Source: Microbacterium sp.
Lineage (GTDB): Bacteria > Actinomycetota > Actinomycetes > Actinomycetales > Microbacteriaceae
Reading direction: 5' to 3'
DNA: 32,182 nt
Assembly (NCBI GenBank): GCA_002703245.1
Contig: NZTV01000067.1
Coordinates: 1 to 32,182, forward strand
The position numbers and the translations under genes are program-made. Positions 23,401 to 30,992 of this stretch are shown here, piece after piece (within the stretch, counting starts at the first letter, position 1; each line of letters starts with the position of its first letter). The notes beneath the pieces were generated by a model that was given only the letters and a program-made list of their open reading frames with translations, ran no database searches and was not told the origin of the DNA.

Positions 23401-26400
23401 CCTGCAGACGCAGGCGACATACGCCGACCTCGGATGGGACTTCGACACGTCGTGGCGGTGGGACGAGACGCTTCAGCATCCGGTGCCCGAGCGCGCCTAC
23501 CTGTTCGGCGGTGGCACCGAGCGCACGCCGTTCGAGATCCGCGGCGCGGACGACCTGGAGTTCCTCGCGCACGGTCTGAACGTCGGAGACCCGACCCTGC
23601 GAGGAGAGGTCTATGTCGAGCTGACCGGTGACCTCGACTTCTCCGGCCGCGACCCGTTCGTCGGCATCGACGCCTTCTCCGGCCACCTCGACGGCCACGG
23701 GCACACCATCTCCGGTATCACCTACGGCCCCAGCGCCGCGTCACCCTCGCTCGGTTTCATCCGTGACCTGTCGGGAACGGTGAACGGCCTCACCTTCGAC
23801 GGGGTCACCGTCGAAGCGGGCGACAGCGACGCGGCGGCCTCCGCGTTCATCGTCAACGCGATCGGAACGGCCGAACGGCCGGCCGTCGTCGAGCGCACGA
23901 CGATGAGCGGGGCGGTCGTCAACGCGCCGCAGGCCGTCACCGCCGCGGGGCTTGTCGCCACCGCCTCGCACGCCCGCATCACCACGAACGACGTTGCGGC
24001 CACCGTCACCGGTGCATCGCCCGCCGTGTTGGTGGGCACCGCGGGGGAGGGCGCCGACGTGTACGCCAACCTCGTCGCCGGTGATGTCACGACCGATCTC
24101 GAGCACGGTGCCGCGCTGGTCGTCGCGACCCCGGGCGCCGGCGCTGCCGTCGACCGCAACGTCGTGCTCGACGGCACGGTCACCGCGCCGAGTACCCACC
24201 ACGCCGGTCGTGTGATCGGCGACACGCGGGCCGAGGGCTGGAGCGCGTCAGACAACCGCGCGTCGGTCGAGATGACGGTCGGCGGTGCGACCGTGACCGG
24301 CCCCGGAACGACCGGCAAGCACGGTGACGACACCGCCGCGGGGGTGCTCGCCGAGAAGGCGACCTACGACGTCCTGAGCTGGGACTTCATGGACGGCTGG
24401 CGGTGGGACCCCGACGACAGCCGCGCCTACGTCAAGCACTTGCTGCCCGAGGAGATGCCCAATCGCATCGCGACGACCTTCGCGGGTGACCCGAAGACCC
24501 AGCGCGGATTCTCGTGGTACCAGAAGACAGAAAGCGACGCGCCGCAGGTGATCTTGAGCACCGACCCGTCGTTCCCGGCGAACACCCTCGTCGAGGTCGA
24601 CGCCGACAAGCGCACCGCGACCGTCTCGGGCGAGATCGTCTACCAGGCGATCGCCACCGAGCTGACGCCTGGCAACACCTACTACTACCGCCTCGGCGAC
24701 TCCACCACCGGGCTGTACAGCCCGACCGGAACCTTCCAGACACCCACCGGCGAGGACGACTTCACCTTCATCGACCTCACCGACACGCAGGCCAAGGCGC
24801 AAGAAGAGGCCGACCTGTCGGCGGCGACGCTGCGCAAGGCGTTGGATGCCGTGCCCGCGGCGGAGTTCGTCGTGCACAACGGCGACGTCGTACAGGACGG
24901 TCACATCGAGCAGGACTGGATCGACCTGCTCGATGCGTCGCAGGATGGCCTGCTGCGCACCACCCTCGCGCCGGCCGCCGGCAACCACGAGGACACACTG
25001 GACTCGTTCGCCGACCACTTCACCCTCGAGCCGGCCCGCGAGCAGAACACCGAGACCGGTGTCTACTACTCGTACACGTACAACGGCGCGCACTTCATGG
25101 TGCTGAACTCCAACGAAGACGCCGAACGGTCGCTCTCCGAGGCGCAGCTGGCCTGGCTCGAATCCGACGCGACGGCCGCGCGTGAGGCCGGCGCTGACTG
25201 GCTCATCCTCGTCACCCACAAGGGGCCGTACACCGCCGGCAGCCACGTCAACGACGCCGACATCCACGCGATGCGCGAGGATCTGGTTCCGGTAATCGAC
25301 GACCTCGAGATCGACTTGGTGCTGCAGGGCCACGACCACTACCTGTCCCGCACCAAGGTCCTCGAATCTGCCCCCGACGACCCGCGCCTGGCGCGCCCGG
25401 TCGAGACGACCACGATCACCGAGGTGGTCGACGGGGTGCGTATCGAGTACAACGTGTCACCCGACGGCACCCTGTACCTGATGCCCAACAAGGCCGGCGC
25501 CAAGCGCTATGCGGAGGTGGCGGAGTCCGAGCTCTTCGACCTCGAGGCCTACTTGAGCCTGTTCGACCGACTCGACACGCCGCGCCAGGGAGCCGATGCG
25601 CAGACCTTCGTCGCGGTGAACGTCACCGACGACCGCCTGGCCGTCGAGACCTACCAGATCACCGGCGGCGGAGCCCCGGTGCTCACCGAAGGCTTCGGCA
25701 TCGACCGCCAGATCGACAAGGTCGCGGCACAGCTGTCGATGCTGCCCGAGCCCTCGGCGGTGACCGTGGGGCACGCCGAGCAGATCGATGAGGCCCGAGC
25801 CGCGGTCGACGCGCTCACCTCCGCCCAACGCGGCGCGCTCGACCTGGATCGGCTCGAAGCTGCCGAGACACGACTGCGAGAGCTTCAAGGACTCGTGAGC
25901 ACCGACGGCAGCACCGTCGCGTGGGCCGATCCCGATGCGACCGAGCGGCAGCCGATCATGGTGCGCAACGCCAGCGAGCGCGACTTCACCGACGTTCCGG
26001 TGCGTCTCACCCTCGACGCCACACCGGACGTCGCCGCCGATGAGGTCTCGTTCACCGACGCGGCCGCTGCGCCGTTGTCGTTCGAGATCGAACACTGGGA
26101 GCCCGGCGCCACCTCGACGGTGTGGGTCAAGCTACCCGAGGTGCCGAAATTCACCACGCCGACGGTGTGGGCGTACTTCGGCGGCGGTGCAGCCGGCAAC
26201 GACCCGACCGATGTGTGGAGCGGCGGCTACGCGCTCGTCGAGCACTTCGACGACGATCTCGCCGGCGGCCAGCAGCGACAGGACTCCACCGGAAACGCCA
26301 CCGGAACGCTCGTCGGTGGCGATCTGGTCGCCGAAGTCGCCGACGAAGGCACGCGCGGGAGTCGATTCGACGGCTCGCGTCTGGAGTACGCCGGCGACGT

Positions 26401-29218
26401 CGGCGGCGGATTCGCAACCCTGTCTGTGAGCGGTGTGTACTCCTTCACCCCGGAAGACCTCGACGCCATGAGCGGCCTGGGGGGAATCGTCGCCAAGAGC
26501 CGCGTGGGCGAAGAGAACGCCGCGTTCGTGCAAGCCGTGCAGACCCATGACGGCAGTGTCTCGGCGCGCCTGGGATCGTCAGAGTTCGGCGCCACGGTGC
26601 CCGCCGACGGTGAGCCGCACTTGGTCACCCAGCACTACGACGGCATGACCTACGCGGTCTTCGTCGACGGCGTCCAGCAGAGTGAGATCAAAGCCGAGAA
26701 GCGGCCGACGCTTTCGGACTTCGGTGTCACCACCACGATCGGCGACTTCCACAGCGACAGTGGCGCGCTCGTCTCACCGTTCCGAGGCGTGATCGACGAG
26801 GTACAGATCGCCGGGTTCCCGTTCGTGCCGGAGTTCGAAGCGTTCCGCTACGGCAACTACTTCGGCGACGTCGTCACCTACGGCCCCCGCACGACCCGGG
26901 ACGCCGCCACCGCTGCGCTCGTGATCGGCAGCCCCGCCACCGGCACGACGATCGAGGCTGGCCTGGTCGAAGTCACCGGAACTGTCAGCGACCGATCCGA
27001 GCTGTCGGTCGAGGTCGCCGGGGAGGAGACCTTCCGTGAGAGTGTCGACGGCGGCGAATTCACCATCGACGTGCCGGTGAACACCGCGGGTGCGCCGTCG
27101 GTGGTCTTCACCACGAGTCCGGTCGAGGGGGGCGCGGCCGCGACCGCCGAGCTCGTACTCGAGGTCACCGACACCGTCGCCCCGGGAGCTCCGGTCACCG
27201 CACACCACACGGAACCGAACGGCGGCACCGTCACCATCGAGGCGACGCCGGTGACCGATGATCGTGAGAAGGTGCAGGCGCAGTTCTTCGTCGACGACGC
27301 CATCGAGCTGACCAGCGAGAACGTCACCGTGCGCACGGGGTCGAGCGCCGACCTGGTGCCGACCTCTCTCGCGCGCGATGCCGGGGAGCTCTCCGACACC
27401 GCCCTGCCCACCACGGTGGCCGCCGACGAGAACCCGTTCCAGGTCTACGACATCGCGCTCACCGACGCACAGGCCGCGCAGGATCGGTTCCACATCGCGT
27501 GGAGCGGCACGGCGGGCGAACGTCGGGTGTCGGCGTGGGTGTGGGACCACGCCGCAGAGGGCTGGGCGTTCAAAGACGACACCGCGAGTGCCACCGGGGA
27601 GACCGTCCAACTCTCCGTCGACGCGACCGCGGCCGAGAACGTCGTCAGCGCCGAGAAGACGATCAGCATCCTCATCTGGCGTGGCCTGGTGTCCGAACCG
27701 TGGGGCGAGGATCACGTGTACGAGCAGTACCCGGAGGCCGCCGACTTCGACTGGGGAATGTGGCACGTGCCCGACACCCAGCTGTACACCGAGTCGACGC
27801 CGTGGATGATGACCGACCAGTTCGAGTACATCGTCGACCAGTCCGAGGAACGCAAGACCGAGCTGGTGATCCACGCCGGTGACTGGGTCAACCGCGAACA
27901 CCTCGACGACGAGTACCAGTGGCAGGCCGCCGAGCCCTCGGCGACCCTGCTGGAGCAGGCCGGTATTCCGCTGCTGGTGTCGTGGGGCAACCACGACTAC
28001 TCCGAAGACCGCAACGGGCGGATCATGCTCGAGAAGTATTTCCCCGAGGAGCGCTTCCGGGCCGGGCTCGAGGGCACGCCGTTCACCTACGGGGAAAGCT
28101 ACGACATCGACAACTCGTATTACACGGCGGACATCGACGGGGCGCAGCTGCTGTTCCTGTCGTTGAGCTACTGGTCGGCCAACACCGACGACGACCCCGG
28201 CATCGCGTGGGCGCGGAGTGTGATCGAGGACCACCCCGACCACACGATCATCCTCGCCACGCACGACTACATGTACGCACGGGACGCCGCCGACCCGTAC
28301 ACGAACAAGCGGATCAACACGATGCTGGTCGACCCGTATCCGAACGTCGCCCTCGTGTTGGCCGGTCACAACTCCGGCAGCTACGTCGCGGCGCGGGAGA
28401 CCGCCGGCGGCAACACCTCTTACGGCGTGCTGACCGACTATCAGACGCGGCCGTGGGGCGGACACGAGTTCCTCAAGAACATCAGCATCGACGCGGAGAA
28501 CGGTCTGATGTACTTCAACACGTACTCGCCGTGGCTCGACGCGTGGATCTCAGACGGTCGCTGGCACTCACCGATCTCGGAGGACGTCGTGCCGGGATTC
28601 CACGGTGACGACTCGGAGAACTTCGTGCTCGAAATCGACCTGGGAGGTGCGCAGGAACGCACCCTCGCCGCGACCGGCCTGTCGATGAGTGTCGGTGAGC
28701 CGGTGGCCGTCTCATCGCCGCTGACGCTCACCGGCGATGAGACCGGCTCGGTGACGCTCACGGCGCCGGCCGCCGATGAGACCGAGGGGCTCCTGCGGCG
28801 CCTCACCGTCGACGCGGGATCCGTCGAACTCGCCGGGCTCGCGCCGGGGGTCGAGCATGCGTGGTACGTGGAACTGACCGATCAGGCCGGCCACGTGACA
28901 CGCAGTGGCACGAACACGTTCACGCTCGCCGAGCCGGGCCCGACCGATCCGACGGACCCGACGGACCCGACCGATCCGACCGATCCGACGGACCCGACGG
29001 ACCCGACGGACCCGACCGAGCCTGTGGATCCCGTGGAGCCGGTGAACCCGACGGAACCCGACAGCGGCGACGGTGAGGGGGTGGCCGACGGTGACGACGC
29101 CGGTGCGCTGCCGGTGACGGGCGTCACGATCAGCCTGACGCTCATCGCTCTCGCTCTGGCGCTCCTCGCGGCGGGTGGGGTGCTGGCGCTCCGCGCGCGG
29201 CGCAGGTCCATGGTCTGA
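20414..29218 (+). CDS. Giant LPXTG-anchored surface protein with beta-helix modules and two phosphoesterase domains
   Basis: A 2934-residue cell-wall protein. A signal peptide (to about residue 30, ending VVPAQAAAA) is followed by four related modules starting near residues 32, 363, 710 and 1030. Each opens with a GDGS..PF-type turn and carries F.GIDTFTG.FDG.GHTI, as in GLUG-like parallel beta-helices. Residues about 1348-1650 are a purple-acid-phosphatase-like unit with LTDTQ, HNGDVVQDG, AGNHED, VTHKGP and QGHDHYLSR. A DUF2341-like domain (about 1836) and a LamG-like lectin domain (about 1943-2140) follow. After an Ig-like segment comes a second metallophosphoesterase with VPDTQ, HAGDWVN, WGNHDY, ATHDY and AGHNSG. 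A Pro-Thr-Asp stalk precedes LPVTG at 2899, a membrane span and RARRRS, the signal for sortase. ATG 20414 is preceded by AGGAG. Substrate unknown; surface phosphate or polymer processing is inferred. Confidence 0.9.
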   Translation: MPAPALRHAVAAALGVALTLAPVVPAQAAAAIDGVTGDGSAIAPFQVDSAEDLDAVAAAINDDAETYADAAYVLTGDIDYAGQTFVGIDTFTGVFDGDGHTIGGIVYGPSATSEERALFRELKGAEVRDLRLDGVVGHTTADARVAGLAIDALEQTVIEGNVIVDADLVTAHDYAGGLVAKIESAAVLTGNSVDAAVTSARYAAGIAAYARWGGEITKNLVEVDIATTGPGAFGGMVAAYAGNNNNWQDDPLRVADNVVRAGAVRIDAGGEDVEMGRVVSRPRTDKFVVENNLVADTVTLGGAVPDGAGDKNKNGTAVSLSVLNTQQTYTDLGWAFDDAWRWDTTLERPIPAAFEPAVSGPIDGVLGDGSEGTPFQAMTASDLDAIATAINSDAARFADGHYTLAADIDYAGGTFAGIDTFTGTFDGAGHTIHDIVYGTSDTSSERALFRRVDGATIENVYLDTVVASTDEKQRVAGLVIDAFNGTRLEGNAVTNAELSTAHDYAGGLTAQADTDTVVTNNLVQAQVTSARYPAGIAGYVRKSVELTNNLVDAEIVTTGSGSRGGMVAGYAGNANAQLNPVTRIAENVVYAGSVSLTGGGSENEMGRIVAWPRAAGFLIENNLASDAVTLNGTTPSGAGELNKHGTAVTADDLADPWTYADLGWDFQVNWRWDAAAQHPVPVVYGDGIEPQPLPEREPDPEPQPEVPIEGIEGGGTVENPYQIATAAHLLRMQEVINTDADTYGSGHYRLTANIDFAGGTFTGIDHFSGVLDGAGHKLFNITWAENEPGAGVAMFRMLDGATVKNLTLDGLSVHETTDVRLAGLALDARNGVVLDGNAVLEAKLRTGNAYIAGIVANAQDDVQITNNWVTGSFDSARYPAAIVGYARYGVEVRNNLVDAHIESGGRLARGAMVMSYQGGGSAGATTTISENVLIGGEVAYRGGRDGVEAGRVVAITRSAGFVTENNLANDTILVAGQVPPTPGELNRNGTATPLADLQTQATYADLGWDFDTSWRWDETLQHPVPERAYLFGGGTERTPFEIRGADDLEFLAHGLNVGDPTLRGEVYVELTGDLDFSGRDPFVGIDAFSGHLDGHGHTISGITYGPSAASPSLGFIRDLSGTVNGLTFDGVTVEAGDSDAAASAFIVNAIGTAERPAVVERTTMSGAVVNAPQAVTAAGLVATASHARITTNDVAATVTGASPAVLVGTAGEGADVYANLVAGDVTTDLEHGAALVVATPGAGAAVDRNVVLDGTVTAPSTHHAGRVIGDTRAEGWSASDNRASVEMTVGGATVTGPGTTGKHGDDTAAGVLAEKATYDVLSWDFMDGWRWDPDDSRAYVKHLLPEEMPNRIATTFAGDPKTQRGFSWYQKTESDAPQVILSTDPSFPANTLVEVDADKRTATVSGEIVYQAIATELTPGNTYYYRLGDSTTGLYSPTGTFQTPTGEDDFTFIDLTDTQAKAQEEADLSAATLRKALDAVPAAEFVVHNGDVVQDGHIEQDWIDLLDASQDGLLRTTLAPAAGNHEDTLDSFADHFTLEPAREQNTETGVYYSYTYNGAHFMVLNSNEDAERSLSEAQLAWLESDATAAREAGADWLILVTHKGPYTAGSHVNDADIHAMREDLVPVIDDLEIDLVLQGHDHYLSRTKVLESAPDDPRLARPVETTTITEVVDGVRIEYNVSPDGTLYLMPNKAGAKRYAEVAESELFDLEAYLSLFDRLDTPRQGADAQTFVAVNVTDDRLAVETYQITGGGAPVLTEGFGIDRQIDKVAAQLSMLPEPSAVTVGHAEQIDEARAAVDALTSAQRGALDLDRLEAAETRLRELQGLVSTDGSTVAWADPDATERQPIMVRNASERDFTDVPVRLTLDATPDVAADEVSFTDAAAAPLSFEIEHWEPGATSTVWVKLPEVPKFTTPTVWAYFGGGAAGNDPTDVWSGGYALVEHFDDDLAGGQQRQDSTGNATGTLVGGDLVAEVADEGTRGSRFDGSRLEYAGDVGGGFATLSVSGVYSFTPEDLDAMSGLGGIVAKSRVGEENAAFVQAVQTHDGSVSARLGSSEFGATVPADGEPHLVTQHYDGMTYAVFVDGVQQSEIKAEKRPTLSDFGVTTTIGDFHSDSGALVSPFRGVIDEVQIAGFPFVPEFEAFRYGNYFGDVVTYGPRTTRDAATAALVIGSPATGTTIEAGLVEVTGTVSDRSELSVEVAGEETFRESVDGGEFTIDVPVNTAGAPSVVFTTSPVEGGAAATAELVLEVTDTVAPGAPVTAHHTEPNGGTVTIEATPVTDDREKVQAQFFVDDAIELTSENVTVRTGSSADLVPTSLARDAGELSDTALPTTVAADENPFQVYDIALTDAQAAQDRFHIAWSGTAGERRVSAWVWDHAAEGWAFKDDTASATGETVQLSVDATAAENVVSAEKTISILIWRGLVSEPWGEDHVYEQYPEAADFDWGMWHVPDTQLYTESTPWMMTDQFEYIVDQSEERKTELVIHAGDWVNREHLDDEYQWQAAEPSATLLEQAGIPLLVSWGNHDYSEDRNGRIMLEKYFPEERFRAGLEGTPFTYGESYDIDNSYYTADIDGAQLLFLSLSYWSANTDDDPGIAWARSVIEDHPDHTIILATHDYMYARDAADPYTNKRINTMLVDPYPNVALVLAGHNSGSYVAARETAGGNTSYGVLTDYQTRPWGGHEFLKNISIDAENGLMYFNTYSPWLDAWISDGRWHSPISEDVVPGFHGDDSENFVLEIDLGGAQERTLAATGLSMSVGEPVAVSSPLTLTGDETGSVTLTAPAADETEGLLRRLTVDAGSVELAGLAPGVEHAWYVELTDQAGHVTRSGTNTFTLAEPGPTDPTDPTDPTDPTDPTDPTDPTDPTEPVDPVEPVNPTEPDSGDGEGVADGDDAGALPVTGVTISLTLIALALALLAAGGVLALRARRRSMV
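28940..29020 (+). repeat. Nine 9-bp units coding the Pro-Thr-Asp wall-spanning stalk
   Basis: Eight perfect Pro-Thr-Asp codon triplets and one Pro-Thr-Glu run without a break. Two DNA versions alternate irregularly, CCGACCGAT and CCGACGGAC. Such in-frame minisatellites change length by slippage and set how far a sortase-anchored protein reaches out of the wall. Confidence 0.9.
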
Positions 29219-29228
29219 CCCGCGACGA

Positions 29229-29280
29229 ACGACAGCGGCGACCGGACGCGGGCTTGAGCCCGACCGGCCGCCGCTGTCGT
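29229..29280 (+). terminator. Large hairpin after the surface-protein gene
   Basis: ACGACAGCGGCGACCGG (29229-29245) pairs with CCGGCCGCCGCTGTCGT (29264-29280) over 17 positions with a single mismatch. The 18-nt loop holds a smaller CGGGC/GCCCG hairpin. It starts 10 bp after the stop codon and has no T-run, common for high-GC actinobacterial terminators. Confidence 0.75.
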
Positions 29281-29362
29281 GCCCGTGCCGTTCTCTCAGC
29301 GGTCCGCCGCGCGGCCCGGCGGCCGGCGGGTGTCGCCGCGGCGGCCGACCTCATAATCATGT

Positions 29363-29391
29363 TTGTCGATACTATTGTGCTGCGTTAGTAT
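29363..29391 (+). promoter_or_regulatory. higBA promoter with inverted-repeat operator over the -10
   Basis: TTGTCG (29363-29368) and TAGTAT (29386-29391) are separated by exactly 17 bp. The -10 is also the right arm of an inverted repeat with ATACTA (29369-29374), so a bound HigA dimer or HigBA complex would cover the promoter. Transcription should start at or next to the GTG of higB at 29398, implying a leaderless mRNA. Confidence 0.6.
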
Positions 29392-29397
29392 GGCGAG

Positions 29398-29679
29398 GTG
29401 ATCCAGTCTTTCGCGGACGAGCCGACGCGCAAGGTCTGGGCGCGTGAGCATGTCCGGAGATTCGGGCCCGAGATCCAGCGCGCTGCGCAGAAGAAGCTTC
29501 GCCTTCTCAACGCGGCCGAGACGATCAACGACCTACGAATCCCACCGGGTAACCGACTCGAGAAGCTGGTCGGCGACCGCGACGGGCAGCACTCGATCCG
29601 GATCAATGACCAGTACCGCATCTGCTTCGTCTGGACACCTGCCGGTCCGACCGACGTTCAGATCGTCGACTACCACTGA
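29398..29679 (+). CDS. higB: HigB-type toxin (RelE/ParE superfamily)
   Basis: A 93-residue protein starting from GTG, MIQSFADEPTRKVWAREHVR. It has the layout of HigB ribosome-dependent mRNA interferases (PF05015): an N-terminal helix pair, AQKKLRLLNAAETINDLRIP, PGNRLEKLVGDRDGQHSIRI and the final strands QYRICFVWTP...VQIVDYH. Toxins of this family cut mRNA in the ribosomal A site. Toxin before antitoxin is the usual higBA order. No good ribosome-binding site is visible, which agrees with a leaderless message from the promoter at 29363. The upstream ATG at 29390 is closed by a stop after three codons. Confidence 0.88.
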   Translation: MIQSFADEPTRKVWAREHVRRFGPEIQRAAQKKLRLLNAAETINDLRIPPGNRLEKLVGDRDGQHSIRINDQYRICFVWTPAGPTDVQIVDYH

Positions 29680-29692
29680 GGAGGAACAACCA

Positions 29693-29989
29693 ATGACGAA
29701 GGAACACGACCCGATCACCCCGGGCGAGATTCTCCAGACCGAGTTCCTCGAGCCGCTGGGGATCACCGCGTATCGCCTCGCCCAGGCGACCGGCCTGCCT
29801 CAGACACGGCTGAGCGAGATCATCCGCGGTAAGCGTCGCATCACCACCGATACCGCCCTACGGCTTTCCCGTGCGTTCGGACTCTCGGAGCGCTTCTGGC
29901 TCAACATTCAGAACGACTATGACATCGAGATCGAACACGATGAGCACGACGCTGACCTCGCACGGGTCGAGCGCCTCATCCCCGCCTGA
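29693..29989 (+). CDS. higA: HigA-type antitoxin, XRE family
   Basis: A 98-residue helix-turn-helix protein, ITPGEILQTEFLEPLGITAY at the start and then RLAQATGLPQTRLSEIIRGK as the DNA-binding helices. RITTDTALRLSRAFGLSERF and WLNIQNDYD complete the typical HigA/VapI domain, with an acidic tail. It neutralises HigB and represses the shared promoter. A strong GAGGAGG overlapping the higB stop region lies about eight bases before the ATG, so the antitoxin should be translated more efficiently than the toxin. Confidence 0.92.
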   Translation: MTKEHDPITPGEILQTEFLEPLGITAYRLAQATGLPQTRLSEIIRGKRRITTDTALRLSRAFGLSERFWLNIQNDYDIEIEHDEHDADLARVERLIPA

Positions 29990-30058
29990 CTTCCAACGGG
30001 GGCCAGGAGGAGCGCGGTGCTCTCGTTGCCGCTGAGCACCTTCCAGACACGTGCGCCC

Positions 30059-30149
30059 GAACGCTGCCGTGCGTCGCAAGCTCGGCGAGGACGTCGGGGA
30101 CACCGTGACCGTGCATCTCGAGCGGCGGGTGAAGGAGGGGTGTCTGTGA
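30059..30149 (+). pseudogene. 3' remnant of a DUF1905 gene
   Basis: The stretch encodes NAAVRRKLGEDVGDTV and then TVTVHLERRV, nearly the same as the end of the intact DUF1905 protein at 5983-6273. It continues five codons past that protein's stop and ends at TGA 30147-30149. The homology begins abruptly after higA with no start codon. It is followed by an HNH leader and fragment, the same order as at 6170-6650, so it belongs to a duplicated segment. Confidence 0.8.
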
Positions 30150-30193
30150 TGCGAGGTGAGGTCGTTGGACGCGCTCGCTACGGGTGCTGGCGG

Positions 30194-30303
30194 GTGCAAA
30201 AGGCATGGTTTCGGCGGGACGGGATGGTCTCGCGAACTATTTCGGGTTTCTCACGCGGATCTGGGATTTTCGGGGGTGCGATGTCGGTGGCCCGTCGTAG
30301 TGT
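30194..30303 (+). promoter_or_regulatory. Conserved HNH leader (copy C)
   Basis: GTGCAAAA at 30194, GGTTTCG at 30207, GGTCTCG at 30226 and TCTCA at 30249 repeat the order of leader A. TAGTGT (30298-30303) is the best -10 of the three copies and lies 38 nt before the ATG. The ATG at 30336 has a good GGAGG site. The leader survives although the gene it serves is truncated. Confidence 0.55.
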
Positions 30304-30335
30304 CGAGGGAGATCAGAGATCGAACCGGAGGCGTC

Positions 30336-30482
30336 ATGATAGGCGACGAGCAGCGCGAGGCGAATGCCCTTCGCACGGGCGACATCGTCGTTGAGGCCCG
30401 CCGGCTTCGAGAGGTGATCGCGGCCGCGGAAGCCGAGCTCGAGCGCACCCATGCCGAGGCGTACGAGCTGGTGCAGGAGCAC
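30336..30482 (+). pseudogene. DUF222/HNH copy C, N-terminal fragment
   Basis: About 49 codons remain, MIGDEQREANALRTGDIVVE, then ARRLREVIAAAEAELERTHA and EAYELVQE, matching the start of copies A, B and D. Homology stops inside the Gln-Glu-Gln motif near 30480, where the sequence changes to the tail of a transporter gene in another frame. The HNH domain is absent. The open frame continues to 30779 but codes nonsense there. Confidence 0.85.
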
Positions 30483-30483
30483 C

Positions 30484-30753
30484 GTGCCGGTCAGCCGCAA
30501 CTCGATCATCACCGCGGGGCTGTTCAGCTTCCTCTTCGCGTGGAGCGACTTCATCTTCGCGCTCACTCTGACCGCCTCGAACGATGTGCGGCCGGTGACA
30601 CTCGGGATCTACGGATACCTCGAGGGCAACGTGCAGAGCTGGGCGCCGGTGCTGGCCACCGCTGTCATCTCGTCGCTGCCGGCCATCGTGCTGCTCATCG
30701 CGGCGCAGCGCTACATCGCCGCCGGTGCCCTGGGTGGTGCGGTGAAGTCCTGA
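30484..30753 (+). pseudogene. C-terminal fragment of a carbohydrate ABC permease (MalG type)
   Basis: Eighty-nine codons up to the stop at 30753 encode SIITAGLFSFLFAWSDFIFA, LTLTASNDVRPVTLGIYGYL and finally AQRYIAAGALGGAVKS. This is the standard ending of the second permease in binding-protein-dependent sugar transporters, including the last two membrane spans; the EAA loop and the rest are missing. The fragment joins HNH copy C with a frame change, so a fusion or deletion removed about two-thirds of the gene. It is unrelated to the RbsC-type permeases at 11095-13238. Confidence 0.85.
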
Positions 30754-30849
30754 ATCGACGGATGTTCCGCTCGGGGTAGAGCGTCGCCCATCTTGGGCAT
30801 CGCAGGGTCGTCTAAGAGGTGTTGGAGAGGTGTCGTCGCCAGCCGTCGC

Positions 30850-30959
30850 GTGCAAAAGCAGGGTCTCGGCGACATCCCATGGTCTCGTGAATAGTTTTGG
30901 TGTTTCTCGCCCGGATCGGCGCTTTTCGAGGTCGGAATGTCGGTGGCCCTCCCTAGGCT
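30850..30959 (+). promoter_or_regulatory. Conserved HNH leader (copy D)
   Basis: GTGCAAAA at 30850, GGTCTCG at 30862 and again at 30881 (19 bp apart), TTCTCG at 30904-30909 and a TAGGCT box at 30954-30959 reproduce leader A element by element. The box is 39 nt before the ATG. Sequence between the elements has drifted more than the elements themselves. Confidence 0.55.
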
Positions 30960-30992
30960 CGAGGTGTCGAAGAGATCGAACCGGGGGGCGTT

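Noticed and set aside
30156..30779. A 207-codon open frame spanning HNH copy C and the permease fragment as one fusion protein.
   Set aside because: After about 30480 this frame is out of phase with the permease, whose recognisable sequence is in the next frame.
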